A stretch of 64,000 nt of DNA from Neoceratodus forsteri. Its lineage: Eukaryota > Chordata > Ceratodontiformes > Ceratodontidae. The stretch spans positions 586,961,001 to 587,025,000 of the forward strand of contig CM028132.1 in assembly GCA_016271365.2 (NCBI GenBank), given 5' to 3'. The position numbers were made by a program, and so were the translations under genes. Below are positions 21,240 through 32,230 of the stretch, piece by piece; within the stretch, counting starts at the first letter, position 1; each line of letters begins with the position of its first letter. The notes below the pieces were generated by a model. It made no database searches, was not told the DNA's origin, and was given only the letters and a program-made list of their open reading frames with translations.

Positions 21240-22120
21240 AAGGGTGGTGAAATGATTTGGAAGGCCATATGCACAAATGCTCAAAGTCTGGGAAATAAAA
21301 TCCCAGATCTTGTGGCCGTTATGACAGAGTCTGACCTGGACATTGTCCCTATTACCGAGTCATGGTTAAATGAGAAACCATGACTGGGATATGGCCACAC
21401 CAGGCTATACTCTGTTCAGGAAGGACAGGGAGTGTAAGAAAGGGGGAGGAGTGGCTCTTTGTATATGGGATAGTAGAAAAGCTACAGAGACATAGGGAAT
21501 ACAGGGAGGGGTGGAAGCATTGTGAATCACCCTAGAGACAGGAAATGGAACCGCTATCTGCACAGGCATGATCTACAGACCTCCAGCAACGGGGGGGGGA
21601 GACAGATAAGGTACTGATGGAAGCCATCCAAAAGATGACGATCAGGGGAGGTACTGCTGGTGGGAGACTTCAATCTACTGGATGTGAATTGGAGCATCCC
21701 AGCTGCAGCTAAAACTAGATGCAGGAACATCCTGGACTCCCTGCAGAGGCCATTCCTCAAGCAACTAGTTAGAGATCTCACTCATGAGGGAGCAGTATTG
21801 GACCTTGTACTCTCCAACAGGGACAGTGTTGCAGATATCATGGTGGGTGGACACCTGAGAACCAGTGATCACTGTACAGTGTGGTTGAATATTAGTATGG
21901 TGCTAGAATTGAACCACACAAGGGTGAGGGTCCTGGACATCAGGATGGCCTACTTTACAAGATGGGGAATGCGTCAGGGATGCCATGGCAGGGGGGAGGA
22001 CTGGGATGGAGTGGAGGGGCAGTGGGTGAAACAAAAAGGGGTTATACTGAAGGCATCAAACCTCTGCATCACACAAATAAGCAAAATCAAGAGGAAAAAG
22101 AGACCACTATGGTTCTGAAA
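21240..22120 (+). pseudogene. CR1-A ORF2 endonuclease
   Basis: NAQSLGNKIPDL (N-terminal block), DLDIVPITESWLNE (catalytic Glu in E-S-W), a broken GGGVALY-like stretch near 21440, then MGDFNLLDVNW (21660 on, the GDFN block), LDLVLSN and LRTSDHCTVW (terminal Asp-His). A long open frame (21660-22116) covers the C-terminal EN half and the linker. The N-terminal half needs several frameshifts. It is a CR1-clade APE-type endonuclease. Confidence 0.8.
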
Positions 22121-22374
22121 GGGGGTGGCTGGGAAGGTAAGGGCAAAAAGGATACCATTCAGGAGGTATAAGGAGACATAGAAGGAGGAGGCTAGGGAGG
22201 TGTATCACAAGAAGCAGAGAGAAACAGGGAAAGCAGTCAGGAGTGCAAAGGTGCAGAGGAGAATATAGCCAATGCAGTAAAGAAAGGAAGCAAGACATTT
22301 TTCAGGCATGTTAGTGAAAGGAGAAAAATCAGCGGAGGGATTGTAAGATTAAGGGGGGGGGGGGAGAGGAGTGT

Positions 22375-24010
22375 ATGGAGAAGAGCCAGGAAAAAGCATA
22401 CATCCTGAACAAATACTTTTGTTCAGTGTTCATGGAAGAAGGGGAAGGAGTGGGACCATGGATGAGTGACATGAGCATAGAAGGAAGGGGAGGTGGACAT
22501 CAGTCCTTTTCCAGAGGAGAGAATCCTGAAGGAACTCACAAATCTGAAAGTGGAGAAGGCAATGGGGCCAGACGGGATACATCCAAGAATATTGAAGGAG
22601 CTCAGAGAGGTGCTGGCTGCACCTCTGATAGTTCTGTTCAAACACTCACTGGAGACGGGAGTGGTCCTGGAGGACTGTAGGAGAGTAGATGTAGTTCCAT
22701 TTCACAAAAGTGGCAGCAGGTAGGAAGATGGCAATTACAGGCCAGTCAACTTGACATCAGTGGTGGGGAAATAAATGGAATCACTGCTGAAGGAAAGGAT
22801 TGTGGAATATATTGAAACCAGTGGCTTACAGGATCCGAGGTAGCATGGTTTTACTGTGGGGAAGTCATGTCAAACAAATCTGGTAGATTTCTTTGATTGG
22901 GTGACCAGGGACGTAGATCAGGGTGGAGCGGTGGATGTGGCCTACCTAGAGTTCAATAAGTTCTTCAACACCGTTCTGCATAGGAGACTCATAAACAAGC
23001 TAGGCAGCCTGGGAGTGGGTCCAAAAGCGGTAAACTGGGTAAGGAATTGCTTGGGGGATAGGCGACAGAGGATGGTGGTAAATGAAGTTCACTCCGATGA
23101 AGGAAGGATGACCAGCAGAGTGCCACAAGGATCTGTACTGGGAGCTGTCCTCTTTAATGTCTTTATCAGCAACATTGCAGAGCAGCTAGAAGAGAAGGTA
23201 TACCTCTTTGCAGATTACACTAAAATCTGCAATAGGGTAGACACTCCAGGGTGGGGGGGGGAATGAACAGGGTTCTAAGAAAGTTTGAGGAGTAGTCAAC
23301 AACATGGCAACTAAGTTTCAATGCAAAGAAGTGCAAAATCATGCATTTAGGGCATTGAAACCCAGGGTCAGAGTACGAGATGGGGGAAGTGTTACTGACA
23401 ACCGCCAAAGAGGAAAGAGACCTGGAGTAATCATATCTGATAACCTAAAGGTGGCAAAACAGTGTGACAATGCTGTGGGAAGAGCCAGTGGGATGCAAGG
23501 GTGCACAAGAGGGGTGTCACCAGCAGGTAGAGGGAGGTGGTGTTACCACCATATCAATCACTGGTAAAACCTCACCTAGAGTACTGTGTCTAGTTCTGGA
23601 GACCACATCTCTGGAAGGACATAGTCATAGTAGAGGCAGTCCAGAGGAGGGCAACTAAAATGGTACAGGTTCTGCACCAGAGACTGTATGAGGAGAAACT
23701 GAACGGCCTCAATATGTACACCCTTGAAGAAAGGAGGGAAAGGGGTGATATGATAGAGATTTTCAAATACCTCATGGGTATGAAAAACGTACAAGAGGGA
23801 AGCATTTTTCAGAAAAAAAGATGCTCAATAACAAGGGGGCATGCTATGAAGCTGGGGAGGATAGACTCAGAGGACACTTAAGAAAGTACTTCTTCACAGA
23901 AAGAGTGGTGGATACCTGGAACAGCCTTCCAGCAGAGGTGGTGGGGGCAAAGGGCAAAGACCATTACAGGATTCAAGAATGTATTGGATAGACATATGGG
24001 AACCTTAGTG
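22375..24010 (+). pseudogene. CR1-A ORF2 reverse transcriptase and C-terminal region
   Basis: Pieces in order: ILNKYFCSVF; KAMGPDGIHPRILKEL (block 1); CRRVDVVPFHKSGS (block 2); KSCQTNLVDFFDWVTRDVD; VDVAYLEFNKFFNTVLHRRL (block A, where the usual DFSKAFD reads EFNKFFN); [14 protein letters not shown] (block B); and LFADYTKICNRV (block C). Codons 23207-23218 read F-A-D-Y, so the second catalytic Asp of FADD is replaced by Tyr. The C-terminal part carries LEERRERGDMIEIFKYL. Frameshifts and stops are scattered. The enzyme is dead by both motif changes. Confidence 0.85.
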
Positions 24011-24140
24011 GTAAGGGAACGGAGGGCTAAGCTGTAGATCAAGTAGGATCTGCGGTATTGCAGTATGTAGGGAAACTGGGAAGACTAGGTGGGCCAAGCA
24101 GTCCTTATCCACTGTGAAATTCTGTGTTTTGATGTTTCTA
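24011..24140 (+). mobile_element. CR1-A 3' terminus
   Basis: The 3' UTR phrase 'ggtgggccaagcagtccttatccactgtgaaattctgtg' ends in the ATTCTGTG-type octamer tail typical of CR1. The same terminus ends the elements at about 43185, 47360 and 62980 and, in reverse, starts the one at 56441. Confidence 0.8.
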
Positions 24141-24339
24141 ACAATTCTATCAAAAATAGTAATAGGATAGTGGCACCATTAATCAAGAATGATGTTCTAT
24201 TAAATTAAAATAAGATGGTATGGGGCAGGCCTTTTCTTTTTGCTAGATCTTTGCAAAAGAATACGCACTACCACAATTAGAAAGTAATGAGTATGCAAGC
24301 AAGGTAATTCTGTCAGGTATTCTAATAATAACAAAGAAA

Positions 24340-24775
24340 GTGGTCAAAGAAAAATTAAATGGTCTAAAAATGAAAGAACAGCAACCATGATAAAAATATT
24401 TAAAACAGAGGATAAAAGATTACTGTCTAGCTATCACCCTACAAATTTTACATCATTGCTGGGTAAGGGCCTTTAATACATTTTAAAGGACTGCATGGTT
24501 AAACATGCTGAGGAAAGGGGTATTAGGGATGAAACACAACATGGCTTAGCAGGTAGGTCATATTGCATGAATCTTTTAATGTTAATGATCCAGTAAGTAA
24601 GACCTTAGATAATAATATGTCGGTGGATATAATAGCCTTCAGTAAGGCATTCAACTGCATCCCACATAAGGCCACGAACAACAAACTTATGCATTTAGTA
24701 ATGTGCCCTCCTGTGGTAAATTGGATAGAAAATTGCTTAAGAAATGAAACCCTAGTTACCCCATCCTTTCCACTC
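24340..24775 (+). pseudogene. Degenerate CR1-like RT fragment
   Basis: Conceptual codons read 'RLLSSYHPTNFTSLLGKGL' (the NYRPV block), 'ETQHGLAGRSYCMNLL', 'VDIIAFSKAFNCIPHKA' (block A with the catalytic Asp lost) and 'PVVNWIENCLRNE'. It is AT-rich with many stops. It looks older than CR1-A and closer in style to the fragment at 38790. Confidence 0.6.
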
Positions 24776-26325
24776 CTCACCCTTTCGTAAAAACTGGGCA
24801 TTTTTCATACTAACATGAGGAGTCATCTCCCCAAGCTTGACCATGGGTCATATGTTATACTGATGCCACAGTGACGCCCCGCAAAGACCATCACAGCGAC
24901 AGGATTTAGGCAAAATCTGCATGTTGCTGTGATGGTCCGTGCCAGACACTGAGACAGTCTTGCAGGGTGTATCATCCCCCCCCCGGTCCAACTCCGACTC
25001 AGAGTTAGAATCCTAGGGCAGGGGTGGGTGCAAACTCGAACACAGCCCCCTGATGAAATGAGTAACCCTGACACCGTGATTGCTGACAGACTCGGCACTG
25101 CGGCTGTCATCAGTCGGGATGTCTCTGTTGGTGGGGTCGCTGCGGCATGGTAAAATCTGGTCATATACTACAATCCTTATGCCCTCAGTGGCATTTACTC
25201 CTCTCCCAAAACTTATCCTGATGTCTGTCGTGTGGCTCTCTCAACTATGTCCTCAGTCTAAGCTTTAGATGTGCTCTTAGTCCTTGGGGTTCTATCTATC
25301 AACTGTCATTCTCCTTTGGCAAAAAAAAAAAAAGCCATTCACCAAATTGAGCCGTAAATCTCACATATCTCGTTACTAAAGTCCAACAGGAAAAGGGTTG
25401 CACTAAATGATGATGATGGGTACACTTTGAGAAGGTGTCTAAGCCTTGGCTAGGTACTAGGATCCAGACAGACACGTACACTCAGATAACTTGGCCAGAC
25501 TCAGGCAAGGTTTTCTTCCATGAGCTAGTTTATTCACAGCAGGGATAAACAATTAAACATCAATGCTAGTCCTGGTTGTGGTATGCAAAGTGCCACTACG
25601 TGAACAACAAAAACAATAATCTAAAAGTCAAAGAATCTCAGCACAAAAGTACTAAGTCAAGAGTTACCTGGAAAGGCACTGGCAATAAAGCCAGGTTTCA
25701 CAGAAATGTAAAATTACACATTTATTTATTTATCAAAAATCGAAATTACAATCCTTTGAGTCATAGACTCCTTTGCAAAGGCTCCACATCAGTACAAAAG
25801 CACAAACATTACATAAAATCATATTATACATAGGTCACACAGTACAGTGTATTTACATTGGTTGGTTACCACCTCTAGGATCTTAGGAGGACCCTGGGTC
25901 ATTGTAGTGAGACAAGTCAGGTTACAGATATCCCCATATTGCAAAGCATCATGGGAAGTATATGCTAATCACCATGAAAGAGTTTAGACTGGTTCCACTT
26001 TAAGTAAGAGTGTATGGTGCCAGATTTCTTCTCGTACGATCTTTGCAAAACGTGCTAGAGGCCGTTTGGCCTCATATACTCTTGTTTAAAGCAAAATCAG
26101 CCTAAACTCTATCATGGTGGTTTGTGATCAAAAACAATAAATGCCTGTGATAAGGCCACAGATGGATCTCACACTAAGAGGAGACCCAAATGCCCTGGCA
26201 CTTCGCTTGGTAGGAGCTTCATCAGGGGGTGGGGCTTCTGAGGCAGGGGACCAGATTTTTAAAGGGTGGCACATGACTTGCACCAAGCCCTGCATTAAAC
26301 TTTTTCCATGCACCATACCTCTTTT
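24776..26325. other. No recognisable gene
   Basis: A moderately GC-rich stretch (24830-25170) has open frames on both strands, none recognised. Around 25715 a TTTATTTATTTAT run suggests the 3' end of a reverse-strand retroposon extending right. The rest is unassigned. Confidence 0.3.
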
Positions 26326-26415
26326 ATTTATTTATTAATTTCTGGTGACCGGGAAGGAGGACTAGACACTTTTTTGCCTATTTTCAGCCTCGTCCGGGGG
26401 GGAGGGGGGGTGGGA
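26326..26415 (-). mobile_element. Reverse-strand L2-like 3' tail
   Basis: Read on the minus strand it gives 'gctgaaaataggcaaa..cggtcaccagaaatta' followed by AATAAATAAATAAA, matching the terminal phrase at about 20680-20760. Only the 3' end is recognisable. Confidence 0.55.
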
Positions 26416-28252
26416 TACAAATGCATACCAGCTGAAATTGAACCAGATTATAAGCTGTTGGTGGTGTTTTTAGTGACTGCAGCTGCGCCCCATTTTCACA
26501 GCTCGGATGCAGTTGTGACAGTGTACCCACTTTATGGCAGTTTGCGCCACATTTCAGGCGCAAGCTTTATGAAAACAGTTCCAGGACTGATGCAAGGTAG
26601 ACCACAAAAAGATAGCCTCACTTACATCAACTGCCACATGAGATAGAAAATCCCGTTAGATTGCTGAAAGCCTGGTGTGTCATATCTTTTGCGCACCTAG
26701 GGCGTGCGGCAATGTCAGAGTCTTGAAAATCCGGCCCTGGGTGTCCAATAAATACTGTACAAACAGTGATGTCATACTTTTCAATTTCTGAAGTCAAAAC
26801 CATGAAACCAAAAACAGCGTGGTCAAATATCAGTGCTATGAAACTAAATTAGTAAGATTTACAAGCAGGAATTTGCAAGTATTTTTAGCAAAGTTCATTA
26901 AATAAAACCCTCCTGAAATGAATTCTGCATTAAAAACTGGAAGTTTTTTGAACAATCCTCTGAAAATAATCACCCAAAATGTGTTTATTTGAACAGACTG
27001 TTTTCCACTGCGTGGTTTTGATGGGGTACATTTTTCCGACACATACAAAACTGTATTTACAAGTTGCTGGGAACTTCCCAAGCTGCAAAGCTGTTCTGCC
27101 AGTTATGGCGATTACAGTGTGGAAACATAGTTATGCCAACTACATTTTAAACTCATTGTTATAACCACCCTCAAAAGTTAAAATCACAGATAGAAAGGAC
27201 CCCGACTTCAAATGTCTCAATGATCACACTCCATCAATTTTTCTAGTTAATTCCATGGGGATCTGCAAGAGGCCACTTGTGCTAAGGACAGTGGAAGCTG
27301 ATAAAGTAGATATAATGGCAAAATCACAATCTGTAAGAAATAGAAACAAAAAAAATATTAACAAGTGTTACACTAACAGTTATAAAAATACTGTACTTCA
27401 AAAGGAAATTTATACAAAAAGGAGGATTATACAGCAGTGAATAAGGTCCATTATTCGGAAACCACTTTGTTTTTTTGGGGGGGGTCGAGGGTTAATAATT
27501 CAAAGGAATATCTGATATTTAGTTGTTAAACCAGATTTCCAAATGGCTGCAAATGATATTATTTTACAGATAAGGTTTAAAATGTTACCTTTGCTTGTTG
27601 TCAGCGTTGCAGGCATTTGAATTGGCTTGAAAGGTCCAAAGTGCCAAGCAGAAACATTTAAAGTCACTAGGGAAGGATACTTTTCTTAATCCTGCTTTCT
27701 GGCTACAGATATCTGTTTTCATTTCAGTTCAGGTAAAAAAAGTAAATGAAAAGCTAGTCCAGTTTTTATACTCAATTCCCAGCATTTGTGTTACTAAAAT
27801 ATCTGTTGTACCCACAATACTACAGCCTCTCTGGAATAAAGAAACTGACCCAGAAAAATCTGCAGAATGCACACATTTTCTCCCCCTCCCCACCCCAACT
27901 GTGAAATCACATTTAAAAATCAGCCCCCCCCCCAACTCCCATCCCAATTTAGTTCTATTTTGCAGGTAGCAAACAAGGAAAAAAATATTTCTTGTTTTTC
28001 AAAGCAGCAGTACAACAAAAAATGTTTATCCAGAAACGCTAGTCTCTGCTACAGTGAATAAAAATATTTGCATACCTGTCAAATGTACTTGTCTAGGTAC
28101 ATCTTATGCTGTGCATCATTAGTCTTTCTTTATTTTTTCAATAACTTTCTCTCTTAAGTAACAGATTCAATCTGTCACACCCTCTCCTTCAGATCTGAAG
28201 TCATTCCAGACCCATGTAGTTCAGTTATTTGTGGTCTGAGCCTTGATTTTTC
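26416..28252. other. No recognisable feature
   Basis: AT-rich, with G or C homopolymer runs near 26398-26410, 27478 and 27926. I see no repeat ends, coding or RNA signal. Confidence 0.3.
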
Positions 28253-28836
28253 AAAAAAGTGCCTGTCTCAGCACAGAGGGTTGAGATGCTGGATGCTACA
28301 CCTCGAACCACGCCAGCGACCCGGGTTCAGGAATGGACTCGGGACGCCAGGGGCTGGTGGGGGAAGGAGAGGATCGAGCATCCGGAGGACTGCTCTCCTC
28401 TCCTGGGGTAGGTTGGGTGGGAAGCCTCACTCAGTAGTGGCCCCTGGTGGAGACCGGGAGCACTGCAGGTAGCAGCGCAGGAGGGACCACAAGGGAAAAC
28501 GAGAAAAAAACGCTCCAGATTGGCCGGATGATGGCATCTGGTCCAGGGCATGCCAGAAGACTTCCTGTGGGGTCATCCCCATCTCAGCAGCGCCTGAGGC
28601 CAAGAGAAAGAAAAGTGTGCCGGGCTATCCCCCCACCAGTGCCTTCCCCCTCGGAGGAGAGGGACCCACTTGGCGAAAGGGTAACGCTGAGCTACCTCAC
28701 GGTAGGCTGCAGATATGAGGTGGAAGGGCACCCAGGGAGGTTGGAGGGATGTGGGGGACATAGGATGCCCAAAGGAGTGGCAGATCCAGAGCCTGGAGGG
28801 GAGAAAATAGATAACACACAAAAAAAGTGCCTGTCT
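28253..28836 (+). mobile_element. GC-rich retroposed insertion with perfect 16-bp target duplications
   Basis: AAAAAAGTGCCTGTCT occurs at 28253-28268 and again at 28821-28836. The 552 bases between are GC-rich in an AT-rich setting and end in an A-rich stretch. Duplication length and the A-rich start of the target (after TTTTTC) fit L1-type endonuclease insertion. The longest frame (from 28447, 146 codons, running past the insert) matches no protein I know. It could be a retroposed transcript, a pseudogene fragment, or part of an L1-like element. Confidence 0.7.
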
Positions 28837-29384
28837 TTAGGTGTGTCGATTTTTACATTAATAATATATGGAATAATATATGGGTAAGTGTGTATAATGA
28901 GAATTTTAGACACACTCATGGTATTAGATGCTACATAAACCCCGAGAATGGAGCTCAAGGGGTTTATACAAGCATCCAACACAGAGGGTGTGTGTAAAGT
29001 TCAAGCTTTTACACACTACCCCATGTGTTTTTTCATATAATTGCTATGGAGCATTTTTTTACCACACAGTGATTATATAAATAAAAATCAATTTCCATAC
29101 CAGTAGCCATGGTTGGTTGGAAAGAACTGATGAAATGTGTACGTGAGGAAGACAAGAGCTCAATGGGCTCATGCATGGAGTAATGGAAATCTGGTGCATG
29201 TTCATCGTTATAATCAGCTGGTTATTACAGCAAATTATAACCAGGTTTCCCTATGGGAAAAAATGCTCTCCAGTTATTATAGTTCTAATATGCTCCTGTA
29301 CCCTTTCTTTTAACATGCAGTTGGTTCTTCCACATAACACAGGACACAGCAGCACCACAAAACATAAATATCAAAGGTAGTTGT
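28837..29384. other. Spacer with a small hairpin
   Basis: ATAAACCCC (about 28936) pairs with GGGGTTTAT (about 28959) around a roughly 14-base loop, with partial outer pairing. There is no gene. Confidence 0.4.
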
Positions 29385-29480
29385 GCAAGTGCTGGTAGTA
29401 CAGCCTAGAGGTTCAAGTAATGAGCTGTGAATGAGCTTGGTACATCCTGCAGACCTGGGATGGATTCCTACAATTTCCAC
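29385..29480 (+). mobile_element. MIR/CORE-like SINE, 3' truncated
   Basis: The head 'agcctagaggttcaagtaatgagctgtgaatgagcttggtacatc' (the last 28 bases as at position 1 of the window) leads to a B-box region 'agacctgggatggattcctac'. The core is cut off where reverse copy B of family R begins (29481). Confidence 0.65.
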
Positions 29481-31631
29481 TTATTTTTTTTTTATGTTTG
29501 CCTGCGCGCATGCACAAGAAACATATTGCTGCAGCTCACTTCACTAGCGAGTTGTGGAGGCGTGGCAGTGTTGTTGATAATGTCAGCAGCCCAGTTCGGG
29601 GCTGGTCTGTGTGGCACCAATAGAAAATCATGCTGTCCATGACAGCAGTACTGTAGCTTGCTACAACTTTGAAAGAAACTGGCCACTGCGATCAGGGGAG
29701 CACCCCGTCATTAAACAATTAACTGTGGCTGCAGGGCAGTCCCTGACAGCAGCAGTCAATTTCAGTTGCATTGTCTGGTGTCCCATTTCAGAGAAACATG
29801 GTGGCAGCTTCTCTGTTGGCATCTCACAATCCCCACAAAGCTGACAAACAGCCACCGCCTCTCCCAGTCCATGTTAAAGATGATGGGGGTGCCCAATCCC
29901 CCTGTCAGCATGCCCCCTCCTCAGTTCATTTGCCAATGGGATAGCCCAATCCTCATCTGCATGATGCGCCCCCCCCATTTGTTGTGTGCCGAGGGGGTGC
30001 CCAATCCCCCTCGTCTCATGCACACACTCCCAAGCACACCGCATGGCTGACAGGGGTGCCCAATCTCCATCGGCTCCAGTTCCCCCTCCAACAAACACCC
30101 AAGTAGCACACTGCGAGCCCACCCCAGCATGCTCATACACTACTCAGCACACTGTATGGCTGATGGAGGTGCCCAATGTCCGTTGGCTCCACCCCCCAAC
30201 AAACATCCAGGTGGCACACTGGGAGCCCACCCCAGCAAGCCAAAAGCGTCCCATAGCATCTTTTTTTTTTACTCCAGATTTTCAACATTGGTATTTTTTC
30301 ACACCTCCTTATGAACAGTACAACTATCATTTTTCACACCCTGGTTGGAAAGTGTTTTCGCACTCCATGTGCAGAATAGCGCATTTGCTGTGGGAAATCA
30401 GTGTTTGGGACAGATTAAGAAAATCACAGTGACACTGTTCATGAGCAGAGGTCCTAAAATGCCTATGTTGAAAATTTGGTCACAAACATCCATAAAATGA
30501 CTTTTGTGAGAGTGCATTGCGCAGTTTCCACACACACTCGCAACTTTACAAATTTGTAATATTCCCACATAAAATTTTCAACATTGCCCATTTTGCACAC
30601 CTCCTTATGAACAGTACAGCTGTCATTTTTTGCATCCTGCCCAAAAAGTGTTTTTGCACCTGTAGCGCAGGATGGTGCAGTCACTGTGCGAATTCAAGCT
30701 TTGGAACAGATTAATGAAATCTCAGTGCCACTGTTCATGAGTGGAGGTACCAAAAAGCCTATGTTGAAAATTTTGAACAAAAATGCCAACAAATGCCTGG
30801 GGCATTAAGGTTTCCAACTGTTAATGCCCCACCCTGTACAGACTGACAGGCATCGAGGGTGTAGCTTGAGGTGCTCGGCCATAATGCTCACACCATTCCA
30901 CCCCCACCCTTCAGCCACTGACCAGCATTGAGGTGTGCCTTGGGGTCTTTGGCCCTAACATTCACCCTATTCTCCTATACTGCACCCATCTCACCTTATT
31001 GACTATCTGAAAGAGCTCCTGGTTCCTTACTGCCCTGGTCGATCACTCCACTCGGCCAATGAGGGGTTGCTAGAGATTCCAATGGTGAATTTGAAATAAT
31101 CTGTCTCAAGAGCTTTTGCCTATGCAGCTCCCACCCTTTGGAATTCTCTACCCCATCAGTTATGGGACTGCACATCTGTGGAGGTATTTAAGAAGGGCTT
31201 AAAAACCTTTCTGTGGCAAATAGCATTTTTGGAGAACTGAATTTTTTGAATTGATTGTGATTTTCTTGCTGTATTGTTTTTTATTGGATTTTTGTATAAA
31301 TTGTTAGGTGCCTTGGATTTGGAAAGGCGCGTTATAAATAAAATTATTATTATTATTATTTCCTTATGGCATGGGGTGAGCGTAAGAGCTGAAGTCCCCA
31401 AGGCACACCATGGCACCTGTCACTGTCTGCAGGGTGGGGTGAGGTGGAATGGCATGAGCATTATGGCTGACCCAAAGGCACACCCCAATGCCTGTCAGTC
31501 TCTGCAGGGTAAGGGTGGGGGTTGGCATTAGTTCACTACTTCACTGCCATTCCTACTATGCATCTTTCTAACTCCTGCATTACCAATGCCAATACTAGCA
31601 AGCAAACATTTGGCATTGACAAATGCTTGTT
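29481..31631 (-). repeat. Family R, copy B (reverse strand), split by an L2 fragment
   Basis: Read on the minus strand it starts at about 31631 (AACAAGCATTTGTCAATGCC), passes the 'gcctgtcagtctctgcagggtgggg' head, two to three of the 290-bp units (anchors near 30275, 30475, 30570 and 30765), the GC-rich tail with GATTGGGCACCCC phrases (about 29885-30200) and the CATAAAAAAAAA end at about 29481. An L2 3' end interrupts the head at 30994-31358. Confidence 0.75.
30994..31358 (+). mobile_element. L2 LINE 3' end inserted in family R copy B
   Basis: Codons read SRAFAYAAPTLWNSLPHQL then VEVFKKGLKTFLW and a stop, the conserved C-terminal end of L2 proteins. The 3' UTR ends 'ggcgcgttataaataaa' and (ATT)n, the classic L2 terminus. 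Copies A and C of family R are uninterrupted at this point, so both junctions are defined to within a few bases. This L2 has a different tail from the 2A-bearing LINE. Confidence 0.85.
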
Positions 31632-31689
31632 TAACTTTTGTTTATCAGATAAACATATGGGCGAGTTACCCTTTTTCATATGCTAGTCG

Positions 31690-31775
31690 CTTAGTCACCC
31701 CAAAGCTCTTGGGTCACCACTGAAAACAGGCACTTGTGCCTAGTGGGCCTTACCTGGTTACAAAAAGAATAAAAT
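31690..31775 (+). mobile_element. L2-like/SINE 3' tail
   Basis: 'gtcaccactgaaaacaggcacttgtgcctagtgggccttacctggttac' followed by AAAGAATAAAATAAAG. It is nearly identical to the tail of the SINE at 1-185. The body is missing, so SINE and LINE cannot be told apart. Confidence 0.6.
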
Positions 31776-32230
31776 AAAGGTAATGACATCTTGAATCTCA
31801 ATTTTGGTGCCTTGACATGGCTCCACAAACTCCTTACCTTGTGTATCTTGGCAAACATTGCACCTCTGGTATTTATAGAACCCATTTGGTCATGTGGGAA
31901 GCCAAATTCTGCATGCTACTTTGGGACTTTTATCTGTAAAATTTGCTAATAAGTTATCACTGATGTCTCCTGTTAATGTGAGTTCCATCTGTGGTCTTAT
32001 CTCAGGCATTTATTGTTTTCAGTGTTCACTTAGTGGCAGTTTGCATAAGCTTAAAATGTAACCAAGTTTAGAACTGATGTTTAATTGTTTATCTGTGTGC
32101 TGGGAATAAAATTTGTCCATGGAAGTAAACCTTTCCTGAGTCTGGCCAAGTTGTGTGAGTGCACTTTTCTGTTTGGCTCCCGTGACCAAACCCTCCCGTC
32201 TCAACCTCATTTCCACAAATTACTCCCCTA
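31776..32230. other. No recognisable feature
   Basis: Unassigned spacer. Reading frames here lack family signatures. Confidence 0.3.
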
